Positions 30,931 to 40,702 of a stretch of 43,321 bases of DNA are shown piece after piece. The stretch is from Fimenecus sp045594645 (GTDB lineage: Bacteria > Bacillota > Clostridia > Oscillospirales > Acutalibacteraceae). The stretch's first letter is position 1; every line of letters starts with the position of its first letter. Made by a program: the position numbers and the translations under genes. Below the pieces are notes generated by a model that saw only the letters and a program-made list of their open reading frames with translations, had not been told where the DNA came from and did no database searches. The stretch covers positions 1-43,321 of the forward strand of contig JAZNYY010000061.1 of NCBI GenBank assembly GCA_045594645.1, given 5' to 3'.

Positions 30931-33750
30931 TTTCAACACTTTTTTAAGATATTGACCTGTATATGATTTTTTGCATTTTGCCACTTCTTCAGGAGTTCCG
31001 CAAGCTACAATTTTACCGCCCTTGTCGCCACCCTCTGGGCCCAAATCAATGATGTAATCGGCGGTTTTAATAACATCAAGATTGTGTTCAATAACAATAA
31101 CTGTATTACCCGAGTCAACTATGCGTTGTAATACCTCGATAAGCTTATGCACATCTGCCGTGTGAAGCCCTGTGGTTGGCTCATCAAGGATATATATGGT
31201 TTTACCCGTGGGGCGCCTTGAAAGCTCTGTGGCAAGCTTTACACGCTGTGCCTCACCACCCGAAAGCGTTGTTGCCGACTGACCAAGCTTTACATAACCA
31301 AGACCAACATCATAAAGAGTCTGTAGCTTACGCTTAATTTTAGGCAGATGCTCAAAGAATTCAAGCGCTTCTTCAACTGTCATTTTAAGCACATCATAAA
31401 TATTTTTACCCTTATATTTAACCTCAAGAGTTTCTCGGTTATATCTCGCACCGCCACACACTTCACAAGGCACATACACATCGGCTAGAAAGTGCATTTC
31501 GATTTTTACAATACCGTCGCCCTGACAAGCCTCACAACGACCGCCTTTGACATTAAAAGAAAACCTTCCTGAATTATAACCGCGTATTTTAGAATCCTGA
31601 GTTTGAGCAAATAGCTCTCGAATATCAGTAAATACGCCCGTATAGGTTGCGGGATTTGAGCGAGGTGTTCTGCCGATTGGTGATTGGTCGATATTAATTA
31701 CCTTATCAAGATTTTCAATACCAAGCATTTCATCGAACTTACCTAATGGTTTCTTCGCATTATTCAATTCATTTGCAAGGTTTTTATAAAGGATTTCATT
31801 AATAAGTGATGATTTACCCGAGCCCGAAACACCTGTAATACAAGTAAAGCAACCGAGCGGAAAATCAACATTAATTTTTTTAAGATTATTTTCTGCAGCA
31901 CCCTTTACGGTCAGTACATTGCCGTTTCCTTTTCTTCTTATTTCGGGAATAGCAATTTTTCGCTCACCTGAAAGGTACATACCCGTAATTGACTCTTTGC
32001 AAGCAATAATATCGTCAACCTTACCTGCGCAGACAACCTCACCGCCGTGCACACCTGCGCCCGGACCGATGTCAACAATATAATCCGCGGCACGCATAGT
32101 ATCTTCGTCGTGTTCAACTACAATTAAGGTGTTACCTAAGTCACGAAGTCTTTGTAAAGTTCCGAGAAGCTTATCATTATCTCTCTGGTGCAAGCCAATA
32201 CTTGGCTCATCAAGAATATACACAACGCCCATAAGTGACGAACCAATCTGAGTCGCAAGACGAATACGCTGACTCTCACCACCCGAAAGTGTACCTGATG
32301 AACGAGAAAGTGTAAGATATTCAAGACCTACACTCTTCAGAAAGTTTAATCTGCTGTTAATCTCTTTTACAATTGATTCAGAAATAAATCTTTCCTTTTC
32401 GCTCAGTTCAAGATTGTTGATAAAATCAATAGCGGCAACAATTGACATATCACAGAACTCACTAATATTCTTGCCACCAACAGTAACCGAAAGTATTTCA
32501 GGCTTAAGTCTTGTGCCCTTGCAATCGGGACATCGGCAAGCGGTCATTACTTGCTCAATTTCCCATCTCGCCCAGTCACTAGTCGTTTCTTTATATCTGC
32601 GTTCAAGATTATTAATGATACCCTCAAACTCTGACATATAATTACCCGAACCATAAAGAGTTGAACGCGCCATTTTGAGTTTAAAATCTGTGCCGTAGAG
32701 AAGTGCATTTACGCCTTCATCAGAAATATTTTTGATTGGTGTTTTTAAATTAAATCCGAATTCTTTGCCGAGAGCGTTGTAATACATTGCCGAAATTGAG
32801 CCTTTTTCAGCTTTTCCCCAACCACTAGCACAGATTGCGCCCTCGCTTATAGAAAGGTTTTTATTGGGTATTACAAGGTCGGGATTAACCTTTAAAAAAG
32901 TTCCCAAGCCCGTACAGGTAGGACAAGCACCGTAAGGATTATTAAATGAAAACATTCTAGGTGAAAGCTTATCCATACTGACACCGTGTTCAGGACAAGC
33001 ATAATTTAATGAATAAAGATATTCCTTATCGCCAATCACATCAATTATTACATTACCGCCCGAATGCTCTGTTGTTGTTTCAATAGAATCCGCAAGTCTT
33101 GTGCGAATACCCTCTTTAACAACAAGACGGTCAACTATTATTTCAATTGTGTGCTTGTAGGTCTTTTGAAGCTTCATTCCCTCAGTAAGCTCAACCATTT
33201 CACCGTCAATTCGAGCCCTTACAAAACCCGCCTTTAACGCATTTGCAAGCTCTTTTGCGTGCTCACCTTTTTTACCGCGAACAACGGGTGAAAGAATTTG
33301 AAATTTTGTACCCTCGGGCAAGCTCATAATACTGTCAACAATCTGGTCAACAGTTTGTTGCTTGATTTCTCTGCCACATACGGGACAATGCGGAATACCA
33401 ATTCGTGCATACAAAAGTCGCAGATAATCATAAATCTCCGTTACAGTACCAACAGTTGAACGGGGATTTTTTGATGTTGTCTTCTGGTCGATTGAGATTG
33501 CGGGTGAAAGACCTTCTATTGACTCTACATTCGGTTTTTCCATTTGACCTAAAAACATTCGTGCATAGGATGAAAGAGACTCAATATATCGTCTTTGCCC
33601 TTCTGCATATATTGTATCGAATGCTAGAGAAGATTTTCCAGAGCCCGAAAGCCCAGTAAACACAACAAGCTTATCGCGTGGTATCTCGATATCAATATTT
33701 TTAAGGTTATTCTCTTTTGCACCTTTGATTATAATTTTATCGTGTTGCAT
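30928..33750 (-). CDS. uvrA: Excinuclease ABC subunit A
   Basis: A 940-residue damage-sensing ATPase of nucleotide excision repair. Two ABC modules are present (Walker A SGSGKSSLAFDTIYAEG near residue 35 and GVSGSGKSSLINEIL near 640), each with LSGGE signatures. Zinc sites are CPVCGREIK, CPDCKGTRL, and CEACQGDG with CEVCGGARYN. It overlaps the end of the MATE gene by 14 bases, so it belongs to the uvrB-MATE-uvrA transcript. Confidence 0.97.
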   Translation of the reverse strand: MQHDKIIIKGAKENNLKNIDIEIPRDKLVVFTGLSGSGKSSLAFDTIYAEGQRRYIESLSSYARMFLGQMEKPNVESIEGLSPAISIDQKTTSKNPRSTVGTVTEIYDYLRLLYARIGIPHCPVCGREIKQQTVDQIVDSIMSLPEGTKFQILSPVVRGKKGEHAKELANALKAGFVRARIDGEMVELTEGMKLQKTYKHTIEIIVDRLVVKEGIRTRLADSIETTTEHSGGNVIIDVIGDKEYLYSLNYACPEHGVSMDKLSPRMFSFNNPYGACPTCTGLGTFLKVNPDLVIPNKNLSISEGAICASGWGKAEKGSISAMYYNALGKEFGFNLKTPIKNISDEGVNALLYGTDFKLKMARSTLYGSGNYMSEFEGIINNLERRYKETTSDWARWEIEQVMTACRCPDCKGTRLKPEILSVTVGGKNISEFCDMSIVAAIDFINNLELSEKERFISESIVKEINSRLNFLKSVGLEYLTLSRSSGTLSGGESQRIRLATQIGSSLMGVVYILDEPSIGLHQRDNDKLLGTLQRLRDLGNTLIVVEHDEDTMRAADYIVDIGPGAGVHGGEVVCAGKVDDIIACKESITGMYLSGERKIAIPEIRRKGNGNVLTVKGAAENNLKKINVDFPLGCFTCITGVSGSGKSSLINEILYKNLANELNNAKKPLGKFDEMLGIENLDKVINIDQSPIGRTPRSNPATYTGVFTDIRELFAQTQDSKIRGYNSGRFSFNVKGGRCEACQGDGIVKIEMHFLADVYVPCEVCGGARYNRETLEVKYKGKNIYDVLKMTVEEALEFFEHLPKIKRKLQTLYDVGLGYVKLGQSATTLSGGEAQRVKLATELSRRPTGKTIYILDEPTTGLHTADVHKLIEVLQRIVDSGNTVIVIEHNLDVIKTADYIIDLGPEGGDKGGKIVACGTPEEVAKCKKSYTGQYLKKVLK

Positions 33751-35164
33751 TTTTTACACCTTTCTGTTGCAAATAATCAAATAACGCTGATTTACCTTCA
33801 ACTGTCACGGGTTTAATCCATTTCATTGATTTATAATATTTAATGCAAAGCAGGGTCTTTACATAATCTTCAAATATATACATAACAGCAAAAGCTACCG
33901 TAAACGGAACTTTTATTACATAAACAGCAATTAATGTTGCAGGAATAGAAAGTAACCACAAAGAAAATAAATCATATTTTACACCTGTAACGGTATCTCC
34001 GCCGGAGCGGAAAATTCCCACAATCATAAGATAAGGAATCTGCCTTATTGTAAATTCAAAAGCATAAAACGCCATTATACTCATTGCTGCATTTAATGTG
34101 ACCTCACTTATATTGTCACTCATATTGAAAATTCCTATTAATTCAGGTCTGAAAACATAAATCAAAACTGCAATGACAAAAGAAACAATCGGGAAAATCA
34201 TAATAAAACGCTTTGTATCGTCAATCCCGCGTTCAATTTTCCCCTTACCTATCGATTTACCTACCATAATGCTGCAAGCGTTGCAAAGACCAATTATGAA
34301 TACAAAAGCAATATTTTCAAAGCTTCTGAGTATTGTTATTGCGGCAAAATACTCATATCCCATATGGCCAAAAATAATGTTGAATATGAAAGTGCCAGCA
34401 CCCCACATAGTTTCATTGAAAATAACGGGCATTGCTTTTTTATAAAATGTTTTAATATCATTCCAGTTAAATCCAAAACTGTCTTTTATGGGCGCATATA
34501 AAATATTTTTCTTAATAAAAGATACTACCAAAATAAGCCATACACCAAGCCAAGCAGAAATAGTAGTTGCAAGTGCTGCACCTCTTATGCCCATCTCAGA
34601 AAATCCAAATTTGCCGAATATCATTGCGTAATCAAGAAAAATATTTAGAACTGTTGTAAAAACAGATACATACATCGGCAATTTAACATCTTCAGCAGAA
34701 CGCAAAACCGATGATAAAATATTAGTGATTGCAACCGCAGGATATGACAGACAAACAATCAACAAATATGCTGTACCTTCGCTCACAACATTTTTATCGT
34801 TGTTGAATATATTAACAACAAATTCGGGTGATAAAAGGCTTATAACAGTAAATAAACCTGAAACTAATAATGCTGAAACTGTGGCAATACCGCAGGTCAT
34901 ATTAATTTTTTTAATATCTTTAACGCCCCAATATTGTGCCACAAATACTGATGTTCCCGAGCTTACTCCAATTAAAATCATATTAAGAAGCCAACCCCAT
35001 TGTCCCATCATACCAACAGCAGACAATGAAACATCACCAAGCTGACTTACAAATAAAGTGTCAGCCAAAGCAAAAGAGCTTATTAACATATTCTGTAAAG
35101 ATATGGGCAGAGCAAGTTTTATAGCCGTTCGCCAAAATCCCTTATCGCTAAAAAGAAGATGCAT
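33737..35164 (-). CDS. MATE-family efflux transporter
   Basis: A 475-residue protein with 12 membrane spans and MATE features (LALPISLQNMLISSFALADTLFVSQLGD, SAVGMMGQWGWLLNMIL, GVSSGTSVFVAQYWG). Such pumps export drugs or metabolites using sodium or proton gradients. The start at 35164 follows GGAG; 22 upstream codons overlap uvrB. It lies between uvrB and uvrA, four bases after uvrB and overlapping uvrA, so all three are cotranscribed. Substrate unknown. Confidence 0.9.
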   Translation of the reverse strand: MHLLFSDKGFWRTAIKLALPISLQNMLISSFALADTLFVSQLGDVSLSAVGMMGQWGWLLNMILIGVSSGTSVFVAQYWGVKDIKKINMTCGIATVSALLVSGLFTVISLLSPEFVVNIFNNDKNVVSEGTAYLLIVCLSYPAVAITNILSSVLRSAEDVKLPMYVSVFTTVLNIFLDYAMIFGKFGFSEMGIRGAALATTISAWLGVWLILVVSFIKKNILYAPIKDSFGFNWNDIKTFYKKAMPVIFNETMWGAGTFIFNIIFGHMGYEYFAAITILRSFENIAFVFIIGLCNACSIMVGKSIGKGKIERGIDDTKRFIMIFPIVSFVIAVLIYVFRPELIGIFNMSDNISEVTLNAAMSIMAFYAFEFTIRQIPYLMIVGIFRSGGDTVTGVKYDLFSLWLLSIPATLIAVYVIKVPFTVAFAVMYIFEDYVKTLLCIKYYKSMKWIKPVTVEGKSALFDYLQQKGVKNATR

Positions 35165-35168
35165 AATG

Positions 35169-37115
35169 TTATTTCTCCGATTTAAGTTTTTCAATTTTAT
35201 CTCGCAAGTATGCGGCATGTTCAAATTCAAGAATTTTTGCCGCAGCTTTCATTTCTTCTGTAAGTCTAATAATAAGCTTCTGCTTTTCTTCACGGCTCAT
35301 TCGTTTCTTGCCCGACTTATCACGGCTTGAAATTTCAAGAATTTCACGAACATCTTTTGTAATTGTCTGTGGAACTATACCGTGAACTTCATTATAAGCT
35401 ATCTGCTTCTCGCGACGACGATATGTTTCTTCAATAGCTCTTTCCATTGATTTTGTTACAGCATCAGCATACATAATAACATGACCATTGGCATTTCGTG
35501 CGGCTCGTCCGATAATCTGAACAAGCGAGGTTTCTGAACGTAAAAAACCCTCTTTATCAGCATCTAAAATCGCAATTAAAGATACTTCAGGAATGTCAAG
35601 ACCCTCACGAAGCAAGTTAATACCAACAAGAACATCGAATTCTCCCAAACGCAAATCACTTATTAACTCCATTCGTTCAATTGTGTCGATATCGTAATGC
35701 ATATATCTAACTTTAATACCGTGCTGAGATAAATAATCAGTTAGATTTTCCGCCATTTTTTTAGTAAGTGTTGTAACAAGAACTCTCTCTTTCTTTTCAA
35801 TACGAATATTTATTTCTGAAATTAAGTCGTCGATTTGTCCCTCTGTGCTTTTCACACTGATTTCAGGGTCAAGAAGTCCTGTTGGACGAATGACCTGTTC
35901 AGCGGTTTGCACACTTTTTTCAGCCTCAAATGGTCCGGGAGTTGCACTAACAAAAATCTTTTGTTTTGTTTTTGCATAAAACTCATCAAAAGTCAAAGGT
36001 CTGTTATCATAAGCAGACGGCAAACGGAAGCCGAAATTTATAAGACTGTCTTTTCTTGAACGGTCACCGCCGTACATACCGCGAACCTGTGGTAATGTTA
36101 CATGTGATTCATCAACAAAAAGCACATAATCGTCGGGGAAATAGTCTAACAATGTGAATGGTGGTTCACCAGGCTTTCGGCCCGACATAATTGCAGAATA
36201 ATTTTCAATACCCTTGCAAAATCCCGTTTCGCGAAGCATTTCCATATCATATTCTGTACGCTGACGAATACGCTGTGCCTCAATAAGTTTACCTTCTTTT
36301 TCAAATTCTGCAACACGCATTTCCATTTCATTATTGATTTTTTCGAGTGCTTCTTCCATTTTTTCAGGTGAAACAACATAGTGTGACGCAGGATATATCG
36401 CAACATGAGAAACCACATTTTTTACTGCACCTGTGAGCGCATTAATTTCACATATTCGGTCAATCTCATCACCGAAAAATTCAACTCTTATTGCAGTATC
36501 ATTTGAATAAACAGGAAAAATCTCAACGATATCTCCCCTTACTCTGAATTTATTTCTTATAAAGTTAATATCGTTTCTCTCGTATTGTATTTCAACGAGC
36601 TTTTGTATTAACTCATCACGGCTTTTTTCCATACCGGTACGCAAAGAAATAACCATACTCTTGTAATCAATTGGGTCGCCTAAAGAGTAGATACAAGAAA
36701 CGCTGGCAACAATGATTACATCGCGTCTTTCAGACAATGCAGAAGTTGCAGAATGGCGTAATTTATCAATTTCTTCATTAATCGCAGAGTCTTTTTCAAT
36801 ATAAGTATCAGTTGTTGCTATATAAGCTTCGGGCTGATAATAATCATAATATGAAACAAAATATTCAACCGCATTTTCGGGGAAAAACTGTTTGAATTCG
36901 GCACAAAGCTGACCTGCAAGAGTTGTGTTATGAGCGAGCACAAGTGTTGGTCTGTTAAGCTTTGCAATAATATTAGCCATAGTAAATGTCTTACCGGAGC
37001 CTGTTACACCCAGCAAAGTTTGTTCATTATAGCCTTTTTCAACGCCATCAACAAGCTTTTGGATTGCTTGTGGCTGGTCGCCCGTTGGTTTGTAATTACT
37101 GACTAACTTAAACAT
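35169..37115 (-). CDS. uvrB: Excinuclease ABC subunit B
   Basis: A 648-residue helicase-like subunit of nucleotide excision repair. Walker A is LGVTGSGKTFTMANI, the beta-hairpin is VSYYDYYQPEAYI, helicase motifs include FVDESHVTLPQ and QIIGRAARN, and a UVR domain that binds UvrC is at the C-terminus (AAKILEFEHAAYLRDKIEKLK). I chose the ATG at 37115, after GAGG; six upstream codons lie over the LexA box. Its promoter carries a LexA site, so SOS control is expected. Confidence 0.97.
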   Translation of the reverse strand: MFKLVSNYKPTGDQPQAIQKLVDGVEKGYNEQTLLGVTGSGKTFTMANIIAKLNRPTLVLAHNTTLAGQLCAEFKQFFPENAVEYFVSYYDYYQPEAYIATTDTYIEKDSAINEEIDKLRHSATSALSERRDVIIVASVSCIYSLGDPIDYKSMVISLRTGMEKSRDELIQKLVEIQYERNDINFIRNKFRVRGDIVEIFPVYSNDTAIRVEFFGDEIDRICEINALTGAVKNVVSHVAIYPASHYVVSPEKMEEALEKINNEMEMRVAEFEKEGKLIEAQRIRQRTEYDMEMLRETGFCKGIENYSAIMSGRKPGEPPFTLLDYFPDDYVLFVDESHVTLPQVRGMYGGDRSRKDSLINFGFRLPSAYDNRPLTFDEFYAKTKQKIFVSATPGPFEAEKSVQTAEQVIRPTGLLDPEISVKSTEGQIDDLISEINIRIEKKERVLVTTLTKKMAENLTDYLSQHGIKVRYMHYDIDTIERMELISDLRLGEFDVLVGINLLREGLDIPEVSLIAILDADKEGFLRSETSLVQIIGRAARNANGHVIMYADAVTKSMERAIEETYRRREKQIAYNEVHGIVPQTITKDVREILEISSRDKSGKKRMSREEKQKLIIRLTEEMKAAAKILEFEHAAYLRDKIEKLKSEK

Positions 37116-37126
37116 AAAATACCTCG

Positions 37127-37140
37127 CGTACATTTGTTCG
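37127..37140. promoter_or_regulatory. LexA (SOS) box upstream of uvrB
   Basis: CGAAC-AAAT-GTACG (leftward reading) matches the Firmicutes LexA consensus CGAACNNNNGTTCG with one difference. It covers the predicted transcription start of uvrB. Confidence 0.8.
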
Positions 37141-37144
37141 ATAT

Positions 37145-37173
37145 ATTATACAATATCAAGCAAACAAAATCAA
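37145..37173 (-). promoter_or_regulatory. Promoter of uvrB-MATE-uvrA operon
   Basis: TTGATT (37168-37173) and TATAAT (37145-37150) are 17 bases apart, with the LexA box immediately downstream. Confidence 0.78.
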
Positions 37174-37234
37174 CATTATTCTAAAAAATATTGCATAAAA
37201 ATCAATGTAAAATATTTGTTTTGGAGTAATTTTT

Positions 37235-37819
37235 ATGATGAATTACATATGGGTAATTATGATAACCTTTTCGGTAATCTCCTCTTTTTTTCTCGGTACT
37301 TCTTCTGACCTCTCAAGCGGGATAATCACAAGCGGTAACACAGCGGTTAACCTTTGCATAACACTTTTGGGCACATTTTGTCTTTGGAACGGACTTATGA
37401 ATATAGCCGAAAAATCGGGCTTAACAAGTATAATTTCAAAAATTATGTCACCAATAATTTGTAAGCTTTTTAAAGGGATGAAAAAAGATGACCTAGCTTT
37501 GCATCCAATTTGTTTAAACATCACTTCAAATCTGTTAGGGCTTTCAAATGCCGCTACCCCAATAGGAATTGAAGCGATGAAGAGACTATCAGAAAATAAT
37601 AAAGTTAAAACCGTACCTAGCAATAATATGGTTCTATTTGTTGTTATGAATTCAGCAGCATTAAGGCTTATTCCGTCAACTGTTGCGACAATCAGGGCAG
37701 AAAACGGTTCTAAAAATCCGTTAGAAATAGTGTTGCCGTCAATTATAACTTCAGTTATTGCTCTTACAATTGGAATTACAATGACAAAAATTACAGAAAG
37801 GTTTTTCAAATATGATTAA
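37235..37819 (+). CDS. spmA: Spore maturation protein A
   Basis: A 194-residue membrane protein with nucleoside-recognition/Gate-type segments (SGNTAVNLCITLLGTFCLWNGLM, ITSNLLGLSNAATPIGIEAMK). SpmA and SpmB are needed for full dehydration of the spore core. GGAG precedes tandem ATGs (37235 or 37238). It overlaps spmB by eight bases and diverges from uvrB. Confidence 0.93.
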   Translation: MMNYIWVIMITFSVISSFFLGTSSDLSSGIITSGNTAVNLCITLLGTFCLWNGLMNIAEKSGLTSIISKIMSPIICKLFKGMKKDDLALHPICLNITSNLLGLSNAATPIGIEAMKRLSENNKVKTVPSNNMVLFVVMNSAALRLIPSTVATIRAENGSKNPLEIVLPSIITSVIALTIGITMTKITERFFKYD

Positions 37820-38333
37820 TTTTTCTGATTACATTCTACCAATTTTTGTTGCAATTATTGTTCTATTTGGTTTGTATAAAAGAATTGATGTATTTGGTAC
37901 ATTTATTGACGGAGCAAAAACAGGGTTTAATGTGTTCTTATCAATTCTACCCTCTTTAACTGCACTTTTTTTAGCAGTTCAGATGCTTAAAAGCTCACAA
38001 GGAATTGACATACTCACTTTTTTATTATCACCAATAGGTAGACTACTTAATATACCCGAAGAAGTTTTACCAATGTGCATTTTATCACCAATTTCTGGCG
38101 GTGGTTCTTTAACTGTTTTTGAGTCAATTATCAGCGAATACGGAGCAGATTCATATGTTGGCAGAGTTGCCTCTGTAATGTTGGGCTCAACAGAAACCAC
38201 ATTTTACGCAATAACAGTATATTTTGGTGCAGTTGGGATTAAAAAAATACGGCACACAGCAATTTGTTCACTGTGTGCCGATTTAACAAGCTTTATTTTA
38301 GCGGGAATAATGGTCAGATTATTCTTCTATTAA
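37812..38333 (+). CDS. spmB: Spore maturation protein B
   Basis: A 173-residue membrane protein with the family motif SPISGGGSLTVFESIISEYGADSYVGR and STETTFYAITVYFGAVG. Works with SpmA in spore core dehydration. Codons 147-157 also encode the terminator hairpin of the converging glycolytic operon, and the last 15 bases overlap gpmI. Confidence 0.93.
   Translation: MINFSDYILPIFVAIIVLFGLYKRIDVFGTFIDGAKTGFNVFLSILPSLTALFLAVQMLKSSQGIDILTFLLSPIGRLLNIPEEVLPMCILSPISGGGSLTVFESIISEYGADSYVGRVASVMLGSTETTFYAITVYFGAVGIKKIRHTAICSLCADLTSFILAGIMVRLFFY
38242..38281 (-). terminator. Terminator of pgk-tpiA-gpmI operon inside spmB
   Basis: CGGCACACAG (38251-38260) and CTGTGTGCCG (38272-38281) form a perfect 10-base stem with an 11-base loop; in the leftward direction TA and seven Ts follow. 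It is 38 bases past the gpmI stop and entirely within the spmB reading frame. Confidence 0.85.
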
Positions 38334-39854
38334 AGAAACACCGCTCATTTCTGCAGGCTTATCAAGTCCCATAATATCGAGCATTGTGGGTGACAAGTCA
38401 CAAAGCTTACCGCCCTCTTGTTTTAACTTGCAGTCTCTACCAACAACTACAAGCGGAACGGGATTTGTTGTATGAGCTGTAAATGGTGAACCGTCATCTT
38501 CATACATCTTGTCAGCATTACCGTGGTCGGCAGTAATAAGAATCACGCCGTCCATTTCTTTAACTGCGTCAACAAGCTTACCTACGCATTCATCAACTGC
38601 TTCAACAGCCTTAACAGCAGCATCAAAAATACCTGTATGACCAACCATATCGCAGTTAGCATAGTTAAGAATTACAACATCATATTTACCACTTAAAATC
38701 TGCTCGCAAGCTGCGTCGCAAACCTCATAAGCGCTCATTTCAGGCTTCAAATCAAATGTTGAAATCTTTGGTGAATCGATAAGAACTCTGTCTTCACCGG
38801 GATAAACCTTTTCTTCGCCACCGTTGTAGAAGAATGTTACATGAGCATACTTCTGTGTTTCAGCAATACGAAGCTGTGTTTTGCCAAGCTTTGAAAGGTA
38901 CTCACCCATTGTGTTTGTGAGTGCTTCAGGTTTATATGCAACATTTACATTGGGCATTTCAGCATCATACTGAGTCATACAAACATAATATAATGGGAAG
39001 AATGATTTTCTCTCAAATCCTGTAAAATCGGGGTCAACAAAAGTTCTTGTGATTTCACGGGCACGGTCAGGACGGAAGTTGAAGAAGATAACTGAATCAT
39101 TAGCAGAAATTGCATCTGCACCATTAACTACAGTTGGCAAAACGAATTCGTCAGTGAGATACTTGCCATCTTCATCAATTGTTTCATATGACTTCTTAAC
39201 AGCTTCAAGAGCGCTGTCAGTTGCAATGCCCTCACGGTTAACCATTGCATTATAAGCCATACCAACTCTATCCCACATATTGTCGCGGTCCATAGCGTAA
39301 AATCTACCCATAACTGTTGCAATTTTACCTACGCCGATTTCTTTGCATTTTTCTTCAAGCTCTGCAACAAAATCTACACCTGAGCTTGGAGGAACATCTC
39401 GGCCGTCGAGAAGTGCGTGAACATAAACCTTTTCAAGACCGTTTTTCTTTGCAAGCTCTAAAAGAGCATAAAGATGTGTGTTGTGGCTATGAACACCGCC
39501 GTCTGAAAGAAGACCGATGAGATGAAGAGCAGAATTGTTCTTTTTACAATTCTCAATCGCACCCATAAATACATCATTTTGGAAGAAATCGCCGTCAAGA
39601 ATTGATTTAGTAATTCTTGTAAGTTCCTGATATACAACACGACCTGCGCCGATATTTGTGTGACCTACCTCAGAGTTACCCATCTGGCCGTCAGGAAGAC
39701 CAACATCCATACCGGATGCACCGATATAAGTCATAGGATTATTCTTAAAAATTTCGTCAAGTCTTGGTGTATTAGCCGCGGTGATTGCATTACCGTAATC
39801 ACTTGGGTTATAGCCAAAACCATCCATAATACATAAAACTACAGGTTTTTTCAT
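38319..39854 (-). CDS. gpmI: 2,3-bisphosphoglycerate-independent phosphoglycerate mutase
   Basis: A 511-residue alkaline-phosphatase-fold enzyme that interconverts 3- and 2-phosphoglycerate using two metal ions. The N-terminal metal site is CIMDGFGYN, the catalytic serine lies in GQMGNSEVGHTNIGAGR, and NYANCDMVGHTG and ITADHGNADKM bind metals. Ribosome site AAGGTG. Downstream of tpiA by 17 bases, so co-expressed with pgk and tpiA. Confidence 0.97.
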   Translation of the reverse strand: MKKPVVLCIMDGFGYNPSDYGNAITAANTPRLDEIFKNNPMTYIGASGMDVGLPDGQMGNSEVGHTNIGAGRVVYQELTRITKSILDGDFFQNDVFMGAIENCKKNNSALHLIGLLSDGGVHSHNTHLYALLELAKKNGLEKVYVHALLDGRDVPPSSGVDFVAELEEKCKEIGVGKIATVMGRFYAMDRDNMWDRVGMAYNAMVNREGIATDSALEAVKKSYETIDEDGKYLTDEFVLPTVVNGADAISANDSVIFFNFRPDRAREITRTFVDPDFTGFERKSFFPLYYVCMTQYDAEMPNVNVAYKPEALTNTMGEYLSKLGKTQLRIAETQKYAHVTFFYNGGEEKVYPGEDRVLIDSPKISTFDLKPEMSAYEVCDAACEQILSGKYDVVILNYANCDMVGHTGIFDAAVKAVEAVDECVGKLVDAVKEMDGVILITADHGNADKMYEDDGSPFTAHTTNPVPLVVVGRDCKLKQEGGKLCDLSPTMLDIMGLDKPAEMSGVSLIEE

Positions 39855-39871
39855 TTAATTCACCTTATAAA

Positions 39872-40639
39872 TTATTTTGAAGCAGCTGCAACAATCTTTG
39901 AGAAGTCAACAGCCTTAAGTGAAGCACCGCCGATAAGACCGCCGTCAACATTAACCTTTGCAACAAGCTCATCTGCATTGCCAGCGTTCATTGAGCCGCC
40001 GTACTGAACTGTAACTGTTTCTGCAACATCTGCACCATAAGCCTCAGCAATAGCTGCACGAACATAACCATTACCCTCATCAGCCTGGTCAGCAGTAGCA
40101 GTAACACCTGTACCGATTGCCCAAACAGGTTCATAAGCAATGATAACATTTTTAAGCTGTTCTTCTGTTACATTTGTAAGAGCCATCTTTGTCTGGAACT
40201 TAAGAAGAGTTTCTGTATAACCAAGCTCTCTCTGCTCAAGTGTTTCACCAACACAGATAATAGCCTTAAGACCTGCATTAAGTGCTGCAAGTGAACGAAG
40301 GTTTACTGTCTGGTCAGTTTCACCGAAATACTGTCTTCTTTCACTATGACCGATTACAACATATTCAACACCGGCTTCTTTAAGCATTTCTGCTGAAATT
40401 TCGCCTGTGTAAGCACCTGATGCCTTGAAGTGAACATTTTCAGCACCGATTTTTATATTTGAGCCTTTTGCAGCCACAACGGCAGCAGGAATATCAATAA
40501 AAGGTACGCAAAGTACAACATCACAATCAGCATCTGCTACGAGTGGCTTCATTTCTTCAATAAGAGCCTTTGCCTGAGCAGGTGTATTATTCATTTTCCA
40601 GTTACCAGCGATAACTGCTCTACGAAGTTCTTTTTTCAT
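39872..40639 (-). CDS. tpiA: Triose-phosphate isomerase
   Basis: A 255-residue TIM barrel. Catalytic residues appear as GNWKMNN (Lys), IGHSERRQYFGE (His) and AYEPVWAIGTG (Glu); the phosphate loops YGGSMNAGN and GLIGGASL are at the C-terminus. Ribosome site AGGAG. Middle gene of the glycolytic operon. Confidence 0.98.
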   Translation of the reverse strand: MKKELRRAVIAGNWKMNNTPAQAKALIEEMKPLVADADCDVVLCVPFIDIPAAVVAAKGSNIKIGAENVHFKASGAYTGEISAEMLKEAGVEYVVIGHSERRQYFGETDQTVNLRSLAALNAGLKAIICVGETLEQRELGYTETLLKFQTKMALTNVTEEQLKNVIIAYEPVWAIGTGVTATADQADEGNGYVRAAIAEAYGADVAETVTVQYGGSMNAGNADELVAKVNVDGGLIGGASLKAVDFSKIVAAASK

Positions 40640-40667
40640 TTTTTATTTACTCCTATTCGCAAATATT

Positions 40668-40690
40668 GGGAGGACTTTAAAAGCCCTCCC
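40668..40690 (-). other. Intercistronic hairpin between pgk and tpiA
   Basis: GGGAGG and CCTCCC flank a partly paired centre with CTTT and AAAG. Leftward there is no T-run after it, so it is probably an RNA stability or processing element rather than a terminator. Confidence 0.45.
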
Positions 40691-40702
40691 TTATATTTTT
40701 AA

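Noticed and set aside
37243..37809. 188-residue open frame antisense to spmA
   Set aside because: It is a mirror frame of a clear spmA gene, with no ribosome site or family resemblance.
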